Counted from the first letter of the stretch, positions 32,378-41,951 are shown. The stretch is DNA of 50,459 nt from Prevotella sp. (GCA_031285625.1 JAITVV010000051.1:1-50459); one strand, 5' to 3'. The notes: generated from the letters alone by a model not told the origin. Numbers and translations are program-made.

Positions 32378-35017
32378 TCATCCTGTATTTCGCATTCCTG
32401 CTGCAATACCTGATATGGTAATCATCAGTGCAAGTTCAAGTTCAGGAGAATGCTCATCGTCCTTCCTTGTGCGGTGTAGCAGTTCTACTTGTAGCAAGTT
32501 TAGAGGATTTGTATAAATATTACGCATAGCAATATTTTCAGCAATTTCAGGTAGTCCTTCCATCAGATACTCATCCTGAGAAATCCTTAAAGTGGATTTA
32601 ATCGCACTTTCCAGCTGAGCTCTTAATTTTTTACCTAAACCCTGGTATTTTTCTTCTACCAGCCTGTCATCGTAGTATTCTGACATACGCGAATCCGCTT
32701 TGGCAAAAACCATCTCAAGCATGCTGATACGTGTTCCAAAGAATGGCCAGTCTTTATACATTGTTTTTAATGTATCTATCTTTCCGTCATCAATAACCTT
32801 TTGCAAAGCTTCACCTGCTCCCAGCCAGGCAGGAAGCATTAGTCTGTTTTGGGTCCACCCAAAAATCCATGGGATAGCACGTAAGCTTTCCACACCGCCG
32901 TTAGGGCGTCGTTTTGCCGGACGTGATCCAAGAGGAAGACGGGCCAGTTCCGCTTCTGGGGTTGCCTGATAGAAATAAGGTATAAAATCGGGATCTTTGC
33001 GTACAATACCTTGATAAACATCACACGATACATCTGACATTTCATCCATTAGATCTCTCCATTCCTGTTTAGGTGCAGGGGGAGGGAGTAAATTGGCTTC
33101 GAGTATCGCATCTGTATATAATGATAGGGTCTTGATTGCTAAGTCTGGTAATCCCAGTTTGAAACGTATCATTTCTCCTTGTTCTGTAACCCTCAGTCCG
33201 TCTTTTAATGAGCCTGGCGGTTGCGAGAAAAGGGCCACTTTTGCTGGACCGCCACCGCGACCAACTGTACCACCACGACCATGGAACAAGGTTAAGGCTA
33301 TTCCTGCATCCTGACATGTTTTGATCAATGCTTCCTGTGCCCTGTACTGTGCCCACCCGGCAGCAATAGAACCAGCATCTTTTGCAGAATCGGAGTAACC
33401 GATCATAATCATTTGTTTATTCTTGATAACTCCTCTGTACCAGCTGATATTGAATAATTGCTGCATAATGCCATTGGAATTGTTCAAGTCATTCAATGTC
33501 TCAAACAAAGGTGTGACCGGTAATGTATACGGGCATTCTGCCTCTTTCAATAACAGATATACAGCCAATATATCGGATGGTGTACGGGTCATTGAAATAA
33601 TGTATGTTGGTATAACTCCTTCCGGTGTTTCTGCTATTACTTTACATGTCTGTAGTACTTCTTTAGTTTGTGGGCTAGGTTCCCAGTTATTTGGTACTAA
33701 TGGCCGCTTAGAGTTTAATTCCCTGATAAGGAAAGCTTGCTTTTCTTCTTCCGACCAGGTTTCATAGTCTCCTAAACCAAGATAACGGGTTATTTCAGAA
33801 ATAGTTTCAGTATGTATTGTACTTTCCTGACGAATATCTATTTGTACTAATGTAAGCCCAAAGCATTTTACTCTGCGTAGTGTATCCAGAAGTTTATCAT
33901 TTGCAATAATTTCCATTTTACATGCTACAAGAGATTTATAACACTCATGCAGAGGTTCCCATATCTGTTCGTTGTGGATTAGTATATCATCAGTTAATTC
34001 TACATTTTTACCAGCAATACGGGCATCGAGGTAAGCAATTGTATTTCTTAACTGTGTACGCAATCTTTTCATTAGTTCCCTATATGGTTCCTGTATTTCA
34101 TAATCTTTGATATAATCTCTGAATTCACTGGTACAGGTTGCCATAGATAGTTCTTTTACAAGTATTTCTATGTCGGCAAGGAATAATGTGGCCGCTCTTT
34201 TGCGGCTATCCAATAATACCGCATGGGTCACTTTTGCAGTAACGTTCGGATTTCCATCCCTGTCACCACCCATCCATGATGAAAAATGGATGGGACGTGC
34301 GTCGATTGGAATACGATAAGCAATCGTATTTCTTATTTGTTCATCCAATTCTCTTAGATATGCCGGAACTGCAGCCCAAAGACTGTTTTCAACGGCATCA
34401 TAGCCCCATTTTGCCTCTTCATTTGGGGTCGGACGGTTTTGACGTATCTCATCAGTATACCAATATTGAGCGATTAATTGTTTAAGTCGCTGTAATATCT
34501 GAATTTTCTGATGTTCAGCAAGGTCATCATGATCTAATAGTTCTAAACAGTGATCTACCTGATTTAGATTATTGATAAGTGATCTTCTGTTAATTTCGGT
34601 AGGGTGTGCGGTCAATACCAAATCGATAGAAATATTTTCTATTGCTTTGATAATTTCACTATCGCTGAAATTGGCATTTTTCAGTTTCTTGTATATTGCC
34701 GGAAAATTTATAGGATTTTCGGCACCCTGTGCATGAGGCGATATACTGTTATATTGTTCTGCTGTATTTGTCAGATTCAGGAATTGATTGAAGGAACGTG
34801 CCACAGGTAAGAATTCTTCATCTTTTAGATTTTGTAGTGTTTTTACCAGTGATTTATGTGCTTCAATATCTCCTGAGTGAGATGCTTTAGACAATCTACG
34901 AATTGTTTCTATGAGGTCAACCATATCTTGTCCTTTGGCTTCGCTGATCGTTTTTCCGAGCATATCACCAAGCAACTTAATATTGCTGTGCATCAAAGAT
35001 TGTTGCATTTTATTCAT
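32378..35017 (-). CDS. ppc: Phosphoenolpyruvate carboxylase
   Basis: Ppc carboxylates phosphoenolpyruvate to oxaloacetate, replenishing the citric-acid cycle. The 879 residues are close to the 880-880s of enteric enzymes. The catalytic histidine lies in [13 protein letters not shown] (H138). The glycine-rich active-site loop is [14 protein letters not shown], with F-G-W-T-Q-N-R further on and the canonical C-terminus [12 protein letters not shown]. It is preceded on the same strand by a PEPCK-like P-loop protein gene (35167-36897). Confidence 0.97.
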   Translation of the reverse strand: MNKMQQSLMHSNIKLLGDMLGKTISEAKGQDMVDLIETIRRLSKASHSGDIEAHKSLVKTLQNLKDEEFLPVARSFNQFLNLTNTAEQYNSISPHAQGAENPINFPAIYKKLKNANFSDSEIIKAIENISIDLVLTAHPTEINRRSLINNLNQVDHCLELLDHDDLAEHQKIQILQRLKQLIAQYWYTDEIRQNRPTPNEEAKWGYDAVENSLWAAVPAYLRELDEQIRNTIAYRIPIDARPIHFSSWMGGDRDGNPNVTAKVTHAVLLDSRKRAATLFLADIEILVKELSMATCTSEFRDYIKDYEIQEPYRELMKRLRTQLRNTIAYLDARIAGKNVELTDDILIHNEQIWEPLHECYKSLVACKMEIIANDKLLDTLRRVKCFGLTLVQIDIRQESTIHTETISEITRYLGLGDYETWSEEEKQAFLIRELNSKRPLVPNNWEPSPQTKEVLQTCKVIAETPEGVIPTYIISMTRTPSDILAVYLLLKEAECPYTLPVTPLFETLNDLNNSNGIMQQLFNISWYRGVIKNKQMIMIGYSDSAKDAGSIAAGWAQYRAQEALIKTCQDAGIALTLFHGRGGTVGRGGGPAKVALFSQPPGSLKDGLRVTEQGEMIRFKLGLPDLAIKTLSLYTDAILEANLLPPPAPKQEWRDLMDEMSDVSCDVYQGIVRKDPDFIPYFYQATPEAELARLPLGSRPAKRRPNGGVESLRAIPWIFGWTQNRLMLPAWLGAGEALQKVIDDGKIDTLKTMYKDWPFFGTRISMLEMVFAKADSRMSEYYDDRLVEEKYQGLGKKLRAQLESAIKSTLRISQDEYLMEGLPEIAENIAMRNIYTNPLNLLQVELLHRTRKDDEHSPELELALMITISGIAAGMRNTG

Positions 35018-35126
35018 AGGTTATTTATAATTATTAGTTATATCATTTTAGTGTATTATATTCAACACTGAAAACAGGTAAAAGTTTTATTGATTTAACG
35101 ATATTTAGATATGTTAATCAGAGAAA

Positions 35127-35150
35127 GAGATGAGCCATACAACTCATCTC
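35127..35150 (-). terminator. Probable terminator after the PEPCK-like P-loop gene
   Basis: GAGATGAG at 35127-35134 pairs perfectly with CTCATCTC at 35143-35150 around an 8-base loop. On the minus strand a weak T-rich run (TTTCTCTG) follows. It stands between the P-loop gene and ppc, so ppc probably has a promoter of its own in 35018-35126, where I find no consensus element. Confidence 0.55.
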
Positions 35151-35166
35151 CCTTGTTCTTATGTTT

Positions 35167-36897
35167 TTATTCGTTTATCATTGTAAACAATTCTTCGGCA
35201 GCCAAACGAGGTCCATCTTTAGAGTGCCCTTCTATTGCAAGAGATGTATAGATTTCGCCAATTTTTACACCATTCTGATTCATGTCTTTAAAATATTCAT
35301 GAATTAGTTTTCCTGCTAACTCAGGTTCTTGTACTGGTCCGAATGGATTTGCGAAGTAGGAGGTAACCAGACCGGTTTCGGTTGTTGTTCCTTTAGCTTT
35401 GCGTGCTCCTGCCTCAAAAACTTTAATTGCTTCATCAAGATTATCGAAGAATTTAATTTTCTGGTCAGCTTCTGTATAATTATTAGCATACAAGAAATAA
35501 TCCACTTTGTAGCCTTTTGAAATCACATCATAAGTGGCAGCAGGAATTGTAATGCGTGCATTTACTTTGTCAGGATTGGTATATATACCTCTTTCCAGCT
35601 GTTCGAAAGCATACATCGGATCAAGGTCATCAATACGGACAAATGCACCTATTTCTGTACCATATCCTTTGATCGTGCCATTCTCTTCTTTCTTAAGATA
35701 TCCCATATCGTCGAAAATAATACGCATATGACGGATATATTTTTCATTCAGAGAGCGGAAGGCTTCAAGGCTTTCAGACTTACCGGCACCACTGTCTCCC
35801 ATGATAATAATGTTGGCTTCTGTTCCATTTTTTAACAATATATTTACCATAGCTCCATGGATGGGAAGACGGTTTTTTTCCATTTGCTTTACATTATGTA
35901 GTGTAAGCAACATCTTCTTCATGTAACCAAAATAGTCTATATCATCACAATGATTTGCATATCCGATAAGTATATCATTCTTCTTGTCTTTATAATAGAA
36001 GGTACGTTTTTCTTCGTATCCGTCAGGGTATCCGAAAACATAGATAATATCAGGTTTCTTTCCTATATATTCGTTCTCTTTAGCCAGTTCAAATAAGTTT
36101 GACAGAGCGAATCCATGAACCATATAGTCTTTATGAAAATAAACAAATGTGAGCATATTGCCTACTTTTGCCGGATACAGGAACCAGTCATCCTCATTCA
36201 GGGCTAAATTCTCAATTGGATTTGAGTTGTGTTCATGGAAAATACCGTCACGTGTATTACGCTTAGTATAAGATATAAACGGAGGTCTGAACATCACAGA
36301 TGTGATGAATGGTATAGTGGTCAGTCCATTATATTCTACAGGACAATTCCATGTAATATCACTGAGTGTTAAGCCGGCATTTGCTCCGGCAGTAAGTTGA
36401 CGATAAACACGGTATTGGTATCCAATCACTGTTTCCTCTATACGTCGGTATATAGAAAGGACAAGTTCATTGAATAATTCGTTGGCTTGCATAAAGCGTA
36501 CACTTTGCAATCCACTACCTACTGAGCTATTATGAACGATTGTATAGCGTTCCAGTCTGCGCCAGAAGCTATATAACAGTTCTATTAATTCAATAAACAA
36601 GTCTTTGTCGTTGAAAAATATAGCATACTTGTTATGTACATTCTGTACTTCGTCCGGATTACAAACTGTAAGAAGTCTGAAAGCTTCTATTAGTGTTTTT
36701 TGAAATTCTTCGTCAGTTTTGAATTCTTTGATATAATAATCATAGATGATTATTTCTTCTTTTTTAAGTTTTTGGATAAAGGCTTCAATAACCCTGTTAA
36801 ATCCATAACTGTTTAATATTTTCTGTCGCGTGTCGCAAAATTTTAGTGTGAAGTTAATTATCGCTTTACCTTCGCCTAAAGTAAATTCTTGTAGCAT
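35167..36897 (-). CDS. P-loop protein with a PEPCK/HPr-kinase-type nucleotide-binding site
   Basis: A 576-residue soluble protein. Its only strong motif is the P-loop I-I-M-G-D-S-G-A-G-K-S-E-S at about residues 364-376. This has the S-G-x-G-K-S form typical of HPr kinase and ATP-dependent PEP carboxykinase rather than general ATPases. I-I-F-D-D-M-G-Y follows as a candidate Walker B-like acidic site. Around the P-loop, I-H-G-A-M-V-N-I-L and A-R-I-T-I-P-A-A-T-Y recall the PEPCK C-terminal fold. The N-terminal 300 residues are not recognised. Databases list such proteins as PEPCK-like, but the PEP-binding signature of true PckA is not apparent to me. Location directly before ppc suggests a role at the PEP/oxaloacetate node, which is inference. 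A good promoter lies at 37047-37078. Confidence 0.75.
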   Translation of the reverse strand: MLQEFTLGEGKAIINFTLKFCDTRQKILNSYGFNRVIEAFIQKLKKEEIIIYDYYIKEFKTDEEFQKTLIEAFRLLTVCNPDEVQNVHNKYAIFFNDKDLFIELIELLYSFWRRLERYTIVHNSSVGSGLQSVRFMQANELFNELVLSIYRRIEETVIGYQYRVYRQLTAGANAGLTLSDITWNCPVEYNGLTTIPFITSVMFRPPFISYTKRNTRDGIFHEHNSNPIENLALNEDDWFLYPAKVGNMLTFVYFHKDYMVHGFALSNLFELAKENEYIGKKPDIIYVFGYPDGYEEKRTFYYKDKKNDILIGYANHCDDIDYFGYMKKMLLTLHNVKQMEKNRLPIHGAMVNILLKNGTEANIIIMGDSGAGKSESLEAFRSLNEKYIRHMRIIFDDMGYLKKEENGTIKGYGTEIGAFVRIDDLDPMYAFEQLERGIYTNPDKVNARITIPAATYDVISKGYKVDYFLYANNYTEADQKIKFFDNLDEAIKVFEAGARKAKGTTTETGLVTSYFANPFGPVQEPELAGKLIHEYFKDMNQNGVKIGEIYTSLAIEGHSKDGPRLAAEELFTMINE

Positions 36898-36960
36898 GTT
36901 CGATCTTGTTTATATTTGTTATTTTCTTTTTTTAGCTTCCTTTTAAATATCAGTTTACAA

Positions 36961-36991
36961 TCTCCTGTTTTCCTTTTAGTTAGACAGGAGA
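36961..36991. other. Hairpin in the leader of the P-loop gene
   Basis: TCTCCTGT pairs with ACAGGAGA around about 15 bases. On the minus strand it lies in the 5' untranslated leader, 64-94 bases before the ATG. It could serve mRNA stability; no terminator tail is present. Confidence 0.5.
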
Positions 36992-37046
36992 ATGTAGACT
37001 GAACTTACAATCCCTGATTTTTGGGACTGAAGATGTTTTCTAGCAT

Positions 37047-37078
37047 CAAATTTAAGGAAACTTACCTATACATTTAAA
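37047..37078 (-). promoter_or_regulatory. Promoter of the P-loop gene
   Basis: Reading on the minus strand, TTTA (37078-37075) and TAAATTTG (37054-37047) are separated by 20 bases, close to consensus. The transcript would have a leader of about 140 bases containing the 36961-36991 hairpin. Confidence 0.6.
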
Positions 37079-37159
37079 CGAATTAAAGACTAATTTTATA
37101 ATAAATTGTAAATTAAAAATAAGTTTTTACTATTTTGTTGTTTTGGAGCAGCTTATATA

Positions 37160-37378
37160 CTATCCATTTTTATTTTTTATAAACTTTGGATTAACATCAA
37201 ATGCATAAAAATAAGTATTGGTCTCATTTAAGCATTTGGGGCATAAGCAATCATTATAATTATCTTTAATGTAATCACGTACACCGGAAGCTAAAGAAAC
37301 TTTACGGCAACTGCAAAATTCAATCCTGTCTTCCCTGCAATTGAAAGATGCTTCACATCTTTGACATATCTTTTTCAT
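37160..37378 (-). CDS. Cysteine-rich CWC-family small protein
   Basis: A 72-residue protein with paired cysteines: K-I-C-Q-R-C, F-N-C, F-C-S-C-R-K-V-S-L and D-C-L-C-P-K-C-L. The spacing and the C-L-C-P-x-C-L ending match the cysteine-rich CWC family, probably a zinc- or metal-binding protein; here the signature C-W-C is C-S-C. The gene is the only coding sequence behind the cobalamin riboswitch at 37565-37757, so it is the apparent target of B12 control. No corrinoid gene is nearby. The function of the family is not established. Confidence 0.75.
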   Translation of the reverse strand: MKKICQRCEASFNCREDRIEFCSCRKVSLASGVRDYIKDNYNDCLCPKCLNETNTYFYAFDVNPKFIKNKNG

Positions 37379-37564
37379 TGTTTTTGGTTTTTATTTATTA
37401 ATATTTATTATTGTATTTATATAAATCGATATGCCATATGTTCGCTACAAATGGCAATATGATTGATACATACTACAATCATCTCAGTTCAGTTCTAGTA
37501 ATCAGAGAAATTCTCTTATGTGCTTTCAAAACCTTTTTCGCGAAGGTCGAAATTTATTGTTTTT

Positions 37565-37757
37565 GGCAGGTCTTCTGACTTACTCCGTTTGTACTACCTT
37601 CCCATTTCCAGTTGCCGGTAAACGACTCACTGCTAATAGTGGTTTAGAGGATTTGTACAAACACTTCTGTAGAGCTTACAGCAGCGCGACTGTTCAGGAT
37701 TTACACCTGATTCCCTTTTCATTACTCTTCCGAAGAATACGGATTTGTAACACCAAC
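37565..37757 (-). ncRNA. Cobalamin riboswitch
   Basis: On the minus strand the sequence has the conserved blocks of the B12 aptamer: G-G-G-A-A-T-C then AGGTGTAAATCCTGAACAGT, C-G-C-G-C-T-G-C-T-G-T-A-A-G-C, a G-G-G-A-A-G-G block, and the closing AGTCAGAAGACCTGCC. These match the P3-P6 core and B12 box seen upstream of cobalamin genes in Bacteroidetes. The leader to the CWC gene is another 186 bases. It contains a stem (37429-37437 with 37451-37460) and a weak hairpin near 37535-37551, either of which might be the expression platform. I see no classic terminator, so the effect may be on translation or through one of these stems. Boundaries are approximate. Confidence 0.9.
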
Positions 37758-38146
37758 ATGTGAAACAAAGATATGGAATTATATATAACAACAATTTTTT
37801 TGAAGAGAAAGTTTTTAACAACAATAAAAAGGCTTACAAATGAGATAAATAAAAGAGGTTACCCATATCACATGGATAACCTCAAAGAATAAAAAGGTAT
37901 TGAGAGTGTTCTCATCTGGTCATATCAGGACCAGCCAACAGTAATTATACTTACTCTTGTTATATTGTATAAGGCAATATATATGCCATTATGTATTGTT
38001 TTTGTATAACTATATGGCTGAAATATAATATATTAACAGATTTATTGATTCGTAAATATTATATATTATCTTTTTGCTGTATTTTATTTCTTTTAACTGA
38101 CAGAATGTCTTGCATTCTTTATTATTGTTAATGTATTGGAATAAAA
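37758..38146. other. AT-rich intergenic region with no coding sequence
   Basis: No ORF with a credible start or composition is seen here. The minus strand carries a hairpin CTGGTC/GACCAG near 37915-37940, a short GAGA/TCTC hairpin beside it, an AGAATG/CATTCT hairpin near 38103-38118, and the isolated terminator at 37855-37883. That combination could mark a small RNA transcribed on the minus strand, but I find no consensus promoter for it. Confidence 0.4.
37855..37883 (-). terminator. Isolated intrinsic terminator on the minus strand
   Basis: GAGGTTA and CCAT pair with ATGG and TAACCTC (one mismatch), and on the minus strand the stem is followed by TTTTATTT. Upstream on that strand the next gene, hslR, already has its own terminator at 38147-38171, so this one may end an unannotated transcript or stop read-through into the riboswitch. 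Confidence 0.75.
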
Positions 38147-38171
38147 AAGGTTACCTTTATTAGATAACCTT
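38147..38171 (-). terminator. Terminator after hslR
   Basis: AAGGTTA pairs with TAACCTT around an 11-base loop, followed on the minus strand by a run of T (TTTTTTATT). It lies 21 bases beyond the hslR stop codon and ends the rplY-pth-hslR unit. Confidence 0.8.
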
Positions 38172-38191
38172 ACTTATATAAAATAGTTGAA

Positions 38192-38617
38192 TCAATTTTC
38201 ATCATCAAAATCCCAATCATCAAAGAATGAATAATCATCCGCAAACTGATCTAATTCGCGGCGATCTTTCTTAGTTGGGCGTCCGGTTCCTCTTGCTCTG
38301 TCTACAAATCCACTCATTTTAGACAGTTCCAGTATCTCTAACTGCGAAGGAGGAGTTACATCTTTCATGAAATCGGGAACTAGTTTTGCACCCATTCTAT
38401 TCTCGGAAAGGTTTAATACTTCAAAAGAATAGGTTACAGGAGGGCGGCGAACTTCTATTATGTCACCGATTTTTATCATACGTGAAGGCTTTATAGTTAT
38501 GCCTTTTATTGTGATACGTCCTTTTTTACATGCTTCTATTGCTATAGAGCGTGTTTTAAAAAGGCGTACCGCCCACAGCCACTTATCTATACGTACTTCT
38601 TTTTTAGGTTCTTTCAT
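38192..38617 (-). CDS. hslR: S4-domain RNA-binding protein, heat-shock protein 15 type
   Basis: A protein of about 141 residues with an N-terminal S4 domain (about residues 7-65): V-R-I-D-K-W-L-W-A-V-R-L-F-K-T-R-S-I-A and a following G-R-I-T-I-K-G. The tail, which is basic and then acidic, ends in D-D-W-D-F-D-D-E-N. HslR/Hsp15 relatives bind stalled 50S subunits carrying nascent peptidyl-tRNA and recycle them. I took the ATG at 38617, five bases after the stop of the preceding gene; an upstream in-frame ATG at 38638 would overlap that gene. It is the last gene of the rplY-pth-unknown-hslR unit, all concerned with ribosome function. Confidence 0.85.
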   Translation of the reverse strand: MKEPKKEVRIDKWLWAVRLFKTRSIAIEACKKGRITIKGITIKPSRMIKIGDIIEVRRPPVTYSFEVLNLSENRMGAKLVPDFMKDVTPPSQLEILELSKMSGFVDRARGTGRPTKKDRRELDQFADDYSFFDDWDFDDEN

Positions 38618-38622
38618 TTCGG

Positions 38623-39123
38623 TTAATTTGTTTCCCACCAGAATATTTGGTTTACAGAATCATGTTTGGTTGATTTTTTTAAAATAATCTCAAAATGGAC
38701 TTTATTATCTTTTTCCTCAAAATTATCCGGGTCGAACATTTGTCTTACCGTTACATTATAAGATCCATTTTCTAGATTTATCTTTTGGATATCTGGACAC
38801 TGTCCTTTTACAGATTCATTTTCTAATTGTGCTATCGTTGTCAGGCTTGTATAGTCAATAAAGTATAGCTCTTCGGATGTAACTTCTATTGTCTTCTCAA
38901 ATGTTCTGAAAGCTTTATTATGGCTTGCAGTATCCCTAATTTCTATATTCCAATTATTTCCGTATTCTGATGCTTTCCATATAATCAGGTTTTGCTCATT
39001 CATTTGCTGAACAAATAGTTCTGTCAATTCATTTAGCTCCCAGTCTTCACCAATGAAACCATTATATTTTTCTGCATTTACAATAGCTATAATGCCATCT
39101 TCGTCAAATAATTGGTATTTCAT
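38623..39123 (-). CDS. Uncharacterised 166-residue protein in the pth-hslR unit
   Basis: A soluble, acidic protein with no signal peptide. It starts K-Y-Q-L-F-D-E-D-G-I-I-A-I-V-N-A and has a beta-rich look, with E-V-T-S-E-E-L-Y-F-I-D-Y and G-S-Y-N-V-T-V-R-Q-M-F. Its start is 2 bases after the pth stop, and its stop codon is 5 bases before the hslR start, so it is translationally packed between two translation-quality genes. No family is recognised. Confidence 0.8.
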   Translation of the reverse strand: MKYQLFDEDGIIAIVNAEKYNGFIGEDWELNELTELFVQQMNEQNLIIWKASEYGNNWNIEIRDTASHNKAFRTFEKTIEVTSEELYFIDYTSLTTIAQLENESVKGQCPDIQKINLENGSYNVTVRQMFDPDNFEEKDNKVHFEIILKKSTKHDSVNQIFWWETN

Positions 39124-39125
39124 AT

Positions 39126-39689
39126 TTACTTATTGTTATACTGATTCATTGTATTTTGTATACCTGCTAGACAAAAGCTTTTAATTATTTCACCACAGGT
39201 TTCCAGCTTAGCTGGAAGCTCCTTTTCTTCTTCATCTGTGAAATCATCGAGTACATAACCTACTTGCCCTCCTTTTGAAAAATCATTACCAATTCCAAAG
39301 CGTAGACGTGCATACTCCTGCGTATTCAGAATGGATTGGATATGTCCCAATCCGTTATGTCCGGCATTACTACCTTTACCTTTGAGTCGCAATGTACCAA
39401 AAGGAAGAGCCAGATCATCGACAACAACCAACAGATTCTCAATTGGTATTTTCTCCTGATTCATCCAATAACGCACAGCATTTCCACTGAGATTCATAAA
39501 TGTAGACGGTTTAAGAAGGATTATAGTTCGTCCTTTCACCTTTATTTCAGTTACGAATCCATAACGTCTGTCGGCAAAAATAACATTGGACGCTTTAGCT
39601 AAAGCGTCCAATACTCTGAATCCTATATTGTGGCGGGTATATTCGTATTCTCTACCAATATTACCGAGACCGGCAATCAAGTATTTCAT
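39126..39689 (-). CDS. pth: Peptidyl-tRNA hydrolase
   Basis: Pth cleaves peptidyl-tRNAs released from stalled ribosomes. The 187-residue length is typical. Motifs are [18 protein letters not shown] with catalytic H20, [26 protein letters not shown] with the catalytic-site aspartate near residue 93, and [10 protein letters not shown]. It lies between rplY (22 bases upstream) and the 166-residue gene, a common gene pairing. Confidence 0.97.
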   Translation of the reverse strand: MKYLIAGLGNIGREYEYTRHNIGFRVLDALAKASNVIFADRRYGFVTEIKVKGRTIILLKPSTFMNLSGNAVRYWMNQEKIPIENLLVVVDDLALPFGTLRLKGKGSNAGHNGLGHIQSILNTQEYARLRFGIGNDFSKGGQVGYVLDDFTDEEEKELPAKLETCGEIIKSFCLAGIQNTMNQYNNK

Positions 39690-39711
39690 TTATTCCTGAT
39701 ATTATGTCCGA

Positions 39712-40290
39712 TTAGCCGTTTTTAGCAGCCAGACCTCTTGCTGCACGAGTCAATTGAACGCGGCAAACAACAGCATTTTTAGCATTTAATAATTCAAGAC
39801 CTTCAAAGTGTAGTTCTCCAACCTGAATAGATTTACCAAGAGTAAGAGCTGTAACATCAATATGTACTTTTTCAGGAACTTTGTCGTATAGCGCTTTTAC
39901 TTTTATCTTACGCAAGTCAAGAGATAGTTTACCCCCGGCTTTTACCCCTTCTGCAAGTCCGTCAAGAACAACAGGTACATCAATAACGATCGGAGTCTTT
40001 TCGAATACATGAAGGAAGTCAAGGTGCAGAATTTCATCCGAAACTGGATGTACCTGTACATCTTTCAATATTGCTTTGTAGTTATCTTTACCTATAGTAA
40101 GGTCTACAAGGAAGATTTCCGGAGTGTAGATTAATTTACGAACATCGCTATTTGTTACAGTAAAGTGGATGGCTTGTTTGTCATCACCACCATAAATAAC
40201 AGCAGGGATTTTATCTTCTTTACGGAAAGCTTTTGTTGCTTTTTTGCCAAGGTCGTTTCTTAATTCGCCTTTTAGTTCAAATGTTTTCAT
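39712..40290 (-). CDS. rplY: 50S ribosomal protein L25, general stress protein Ctc type
   Basis: A 192-residue two-domain L25. The N-terminal 5S-rRNA-binding domain (about residues 1-90) has G-K-K-A-T-K-A-F-R-K-E-D-K-I-P-A-V-I-Y-G. The C-terminal TL5/Ctc domain (about 95-185) has the pattern V-P-V-V-L-D-G-L-A-E-G-V-K-A-G-G-K-L. The Ctc form is the one normally found in Bacteroidetes. A promoter with TATCTTTG on the minus strand (40379-40372) precedes it. Confidence 0.94.
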   Translation of the reverse strand: MKTFELKGELRNDLGKKATKAFRKEDKIPAVIYGGDDKQAIHFTVTNSDVRKLIYTPEIFLVDLTIGKDNYKAILKDVQVHPVSDEILHLDFLHVFEKTPIVIDVPVVLDGLAEGVKAGGKLSLDLRKIKVKALYDKVPEKVHIDVTALTLGKSIQVGELHFEGLELLNAKNAVVCRVQLTRAARGLAAKNG

Positions 40291-40371
40291 TTTCTAATTT
40301 TAAAATGTGTTACTCAAATTAAGGATTTGCTTCCTTATTCCCATCACACGTACGGGCTTATAAAAGCGGTG

Positions 40372-40379
40372 CAAAGATA
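40372..40379 (-). promoter_or_regulatory. -7 element of the rplY-pth-hslR unit
   Basis: TATCTTTG on the minus strand (40379-40372), about 82 bases before the rplY ATG. The leader between contains a small AAGGA/TCCTT hairpin. Confidence 0.5.
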
Positions 40380-40453
40380 AAGTTTTAGTTTGTATCTTCC
40401 TAATATTTGAAGAATTAAAAGAAATAAATGCTTTCAATTTTGTATCAGCAATC

Positions 40454-41719
40454 TTATAAACCTGTGGTAAATTCAGTACTTTTTATTTTTGCGGATTTAT
40501 TACTATAGGAGTCTACAGCCGTTATCTGTACAGTGTATCTTGTTTCCGACTCTAGATTTGCTATATTGGTTTTTAATGAAGTTGGCATAAGACTATTGAG
40601 ATAAAATTGAGAAAAAATTGTTATGCTTCTATATACTTGATCACTATTATTTGATATCTCTATAATATAATGATGGACAACTTCGTCGTCTGTAGCCTGA
40701 GGAAATAATACCACACAACCATTAGGGGTTATATCGTTTATGATAGGTATATCATTTTCCTTAAAGACTGGAGCATTTCCTCCATTGCGATTGCTATATG
40801 TAAAGGCTGAGCCATTATGAGGTGCTTTTATTACCCATCTTGGCAGAATTTCTTCATTACGATAAGTATCCCATCTTTCAATTTCTAAGTCAAGATTCTC
40901 TTTGACGGCTACAATAACTCCTTCTGTGACTTCATTATTGCCTGGAGGATGTTCTCCTTCACTGAAGCCTGATTCTATTTCACTATAAGTAACGCTTCCG
41001 AGATTTACAGATGTAAAACTTTCTTGATGGATAGAACGGGGATCTCCTATAGGGAAGTGTGAATGTCCGGAGAAAAGTATAGCCTGAGGATACTTTTCAA
41101 ATACATGGGCTAATGTGCCAGATCCCCATCCTTCATGCTGTCCTGTACCATATACAGTATTAATAACCCCGATATGGGCAAATACAAATATAGGAAGTCC
41201 AGGATATCTTTTACTGGCATCTTCTAAAGAAAGTGATAAAAAATCTATTTCTTCCTGAGTATAGCCTCCCCCTCTGAGGCTTATCGTAATGAAAGGGAAC
41301 CCCTTTATATCTATATATTGATGCAATGGTTGTTTAAGCTTATTAATATACAGGGTTTCCGGATTGCCATCAGTCCAAAGCTGGTCATGATTACCTAACA
41401 TATAGTATACCGGGAGATTTGACGCATATGTACTGAATATCTGAATAAGGCCATTGTATTGACTATCTTTTGAGGTATCAGTTAAATCTCCTACGACGAA
41501 GATAGCATCTAATTGAGGGTTTCTACTTGACATTACATTCAAAGTTTTAATTACTTTGTCTTTAGAGTCAGGACGTCCGATATGTATATCCGAGATGACG
41601 GCAAAATTCGGGTAAATACTTTTTTCCGTGATAACCTGTGTTTCATCAAAATCATTGGTACAAGCTGCTAAAAAGAATAGAAGCGAAATGATAGATAGTG
41701 GGCATTTAAAATTTTTCAT
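40454..41719 (-). CDS. Lipoprotein metallophosphoesterase with a C-terminal fibronectin-like domain
   Basis: A 421-residue protein with a lipoprotein signal peptide ending L-A-A-C-T-N-D-F, so it is anchored to a membrane. The calcineurin-like phosphoesterase fold covers about residues 35-270: I-S-D-I-H-I-G-R-P, V-V-G-D-L-T-D-T, L-G-N-H-D-Q-L-W, F-A-H-I-G-V and F-S-G-H-S-H-F-P-I-G. These supply the binuclear metal ligands D, H, D, N, H and H. The last 100 residues have the strand and Y-x-V-Q-I-T-A-V-D pattern of a fibronectin type III domain. Substrate is unknown. Confidence 0.9.
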   Translation of the reverse strand: MKNFKCPLSIISLLFFLAACTNDFDETQVITEKSIYPNFAVISDIHIGRPDSKDKVIKTLNVMSSRNPQLDAIFVVGDLTDTSKDSQYNGLIQIFSTYASNLPVYYMLGNHDQLWTDGNPETLYINKLKQPLHQYIDIKGFPFITISLRGGGYTQEEIDFLSLSLEDASKRYPGLPIFVFAHIGVINTVYGTGQHEGWGSGTLAHVFEKYPQAILFSGHSHFPIGDPRSIHQESFTSVNLGSVTYSEIESGFSEGEHPPGNNEVTEGVIVAVKENLDLEIERWDTYRNEEILPRWVIKAPHNGSAFTYSNRNGGNAPVFKENDIPIINDITPNGCVVLFPQATDDEVVHHYIIEISNNSDQVYRSITIFSQFYLNSLMPTSLKTNIANLESETRYTVQITAVDSYSNKSAKIKSTEFTTGL

Positions 41720-41899
41720 AACATAAAAGATCTAAATTAACAAATGGGCATTTATATGAATTCTAAATATTATCATGATCCGGGCATTGTCATTGATACG
41801 ATCGAGTGATCAAATTAGAATTCTAAGAATATATCAAAGCTTTAACATACTCTTATAAAAATTAAACAATTGTTTGTCTCGTTTTGTTCTGAAAATAAA

Positions 41900-41926
41900 A
41901 AAGACTATGCTTTATGCATAGTCTTT
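41900..41926 (-). terminator. Terminator after gpmA
   Basis: AAAGACTATGC pairs perfectly with GCATAGTCTTT around a 5-base loop, followed on the minus strand by a T run. It lies 26 bases after the gpmA stop codon. The rest of the 41720-41951 gap shows no other feature. Confidence 0.88.
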
Positions 41927-41951
41927 AACTATATTTTTAGCTGATTTGCTT

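Noticed and set aside
37518-37763. 81-residue plus-strand reading frame
   Set aside because: It is the antisense of the cobalamin riboswitch and has no credible protein features.
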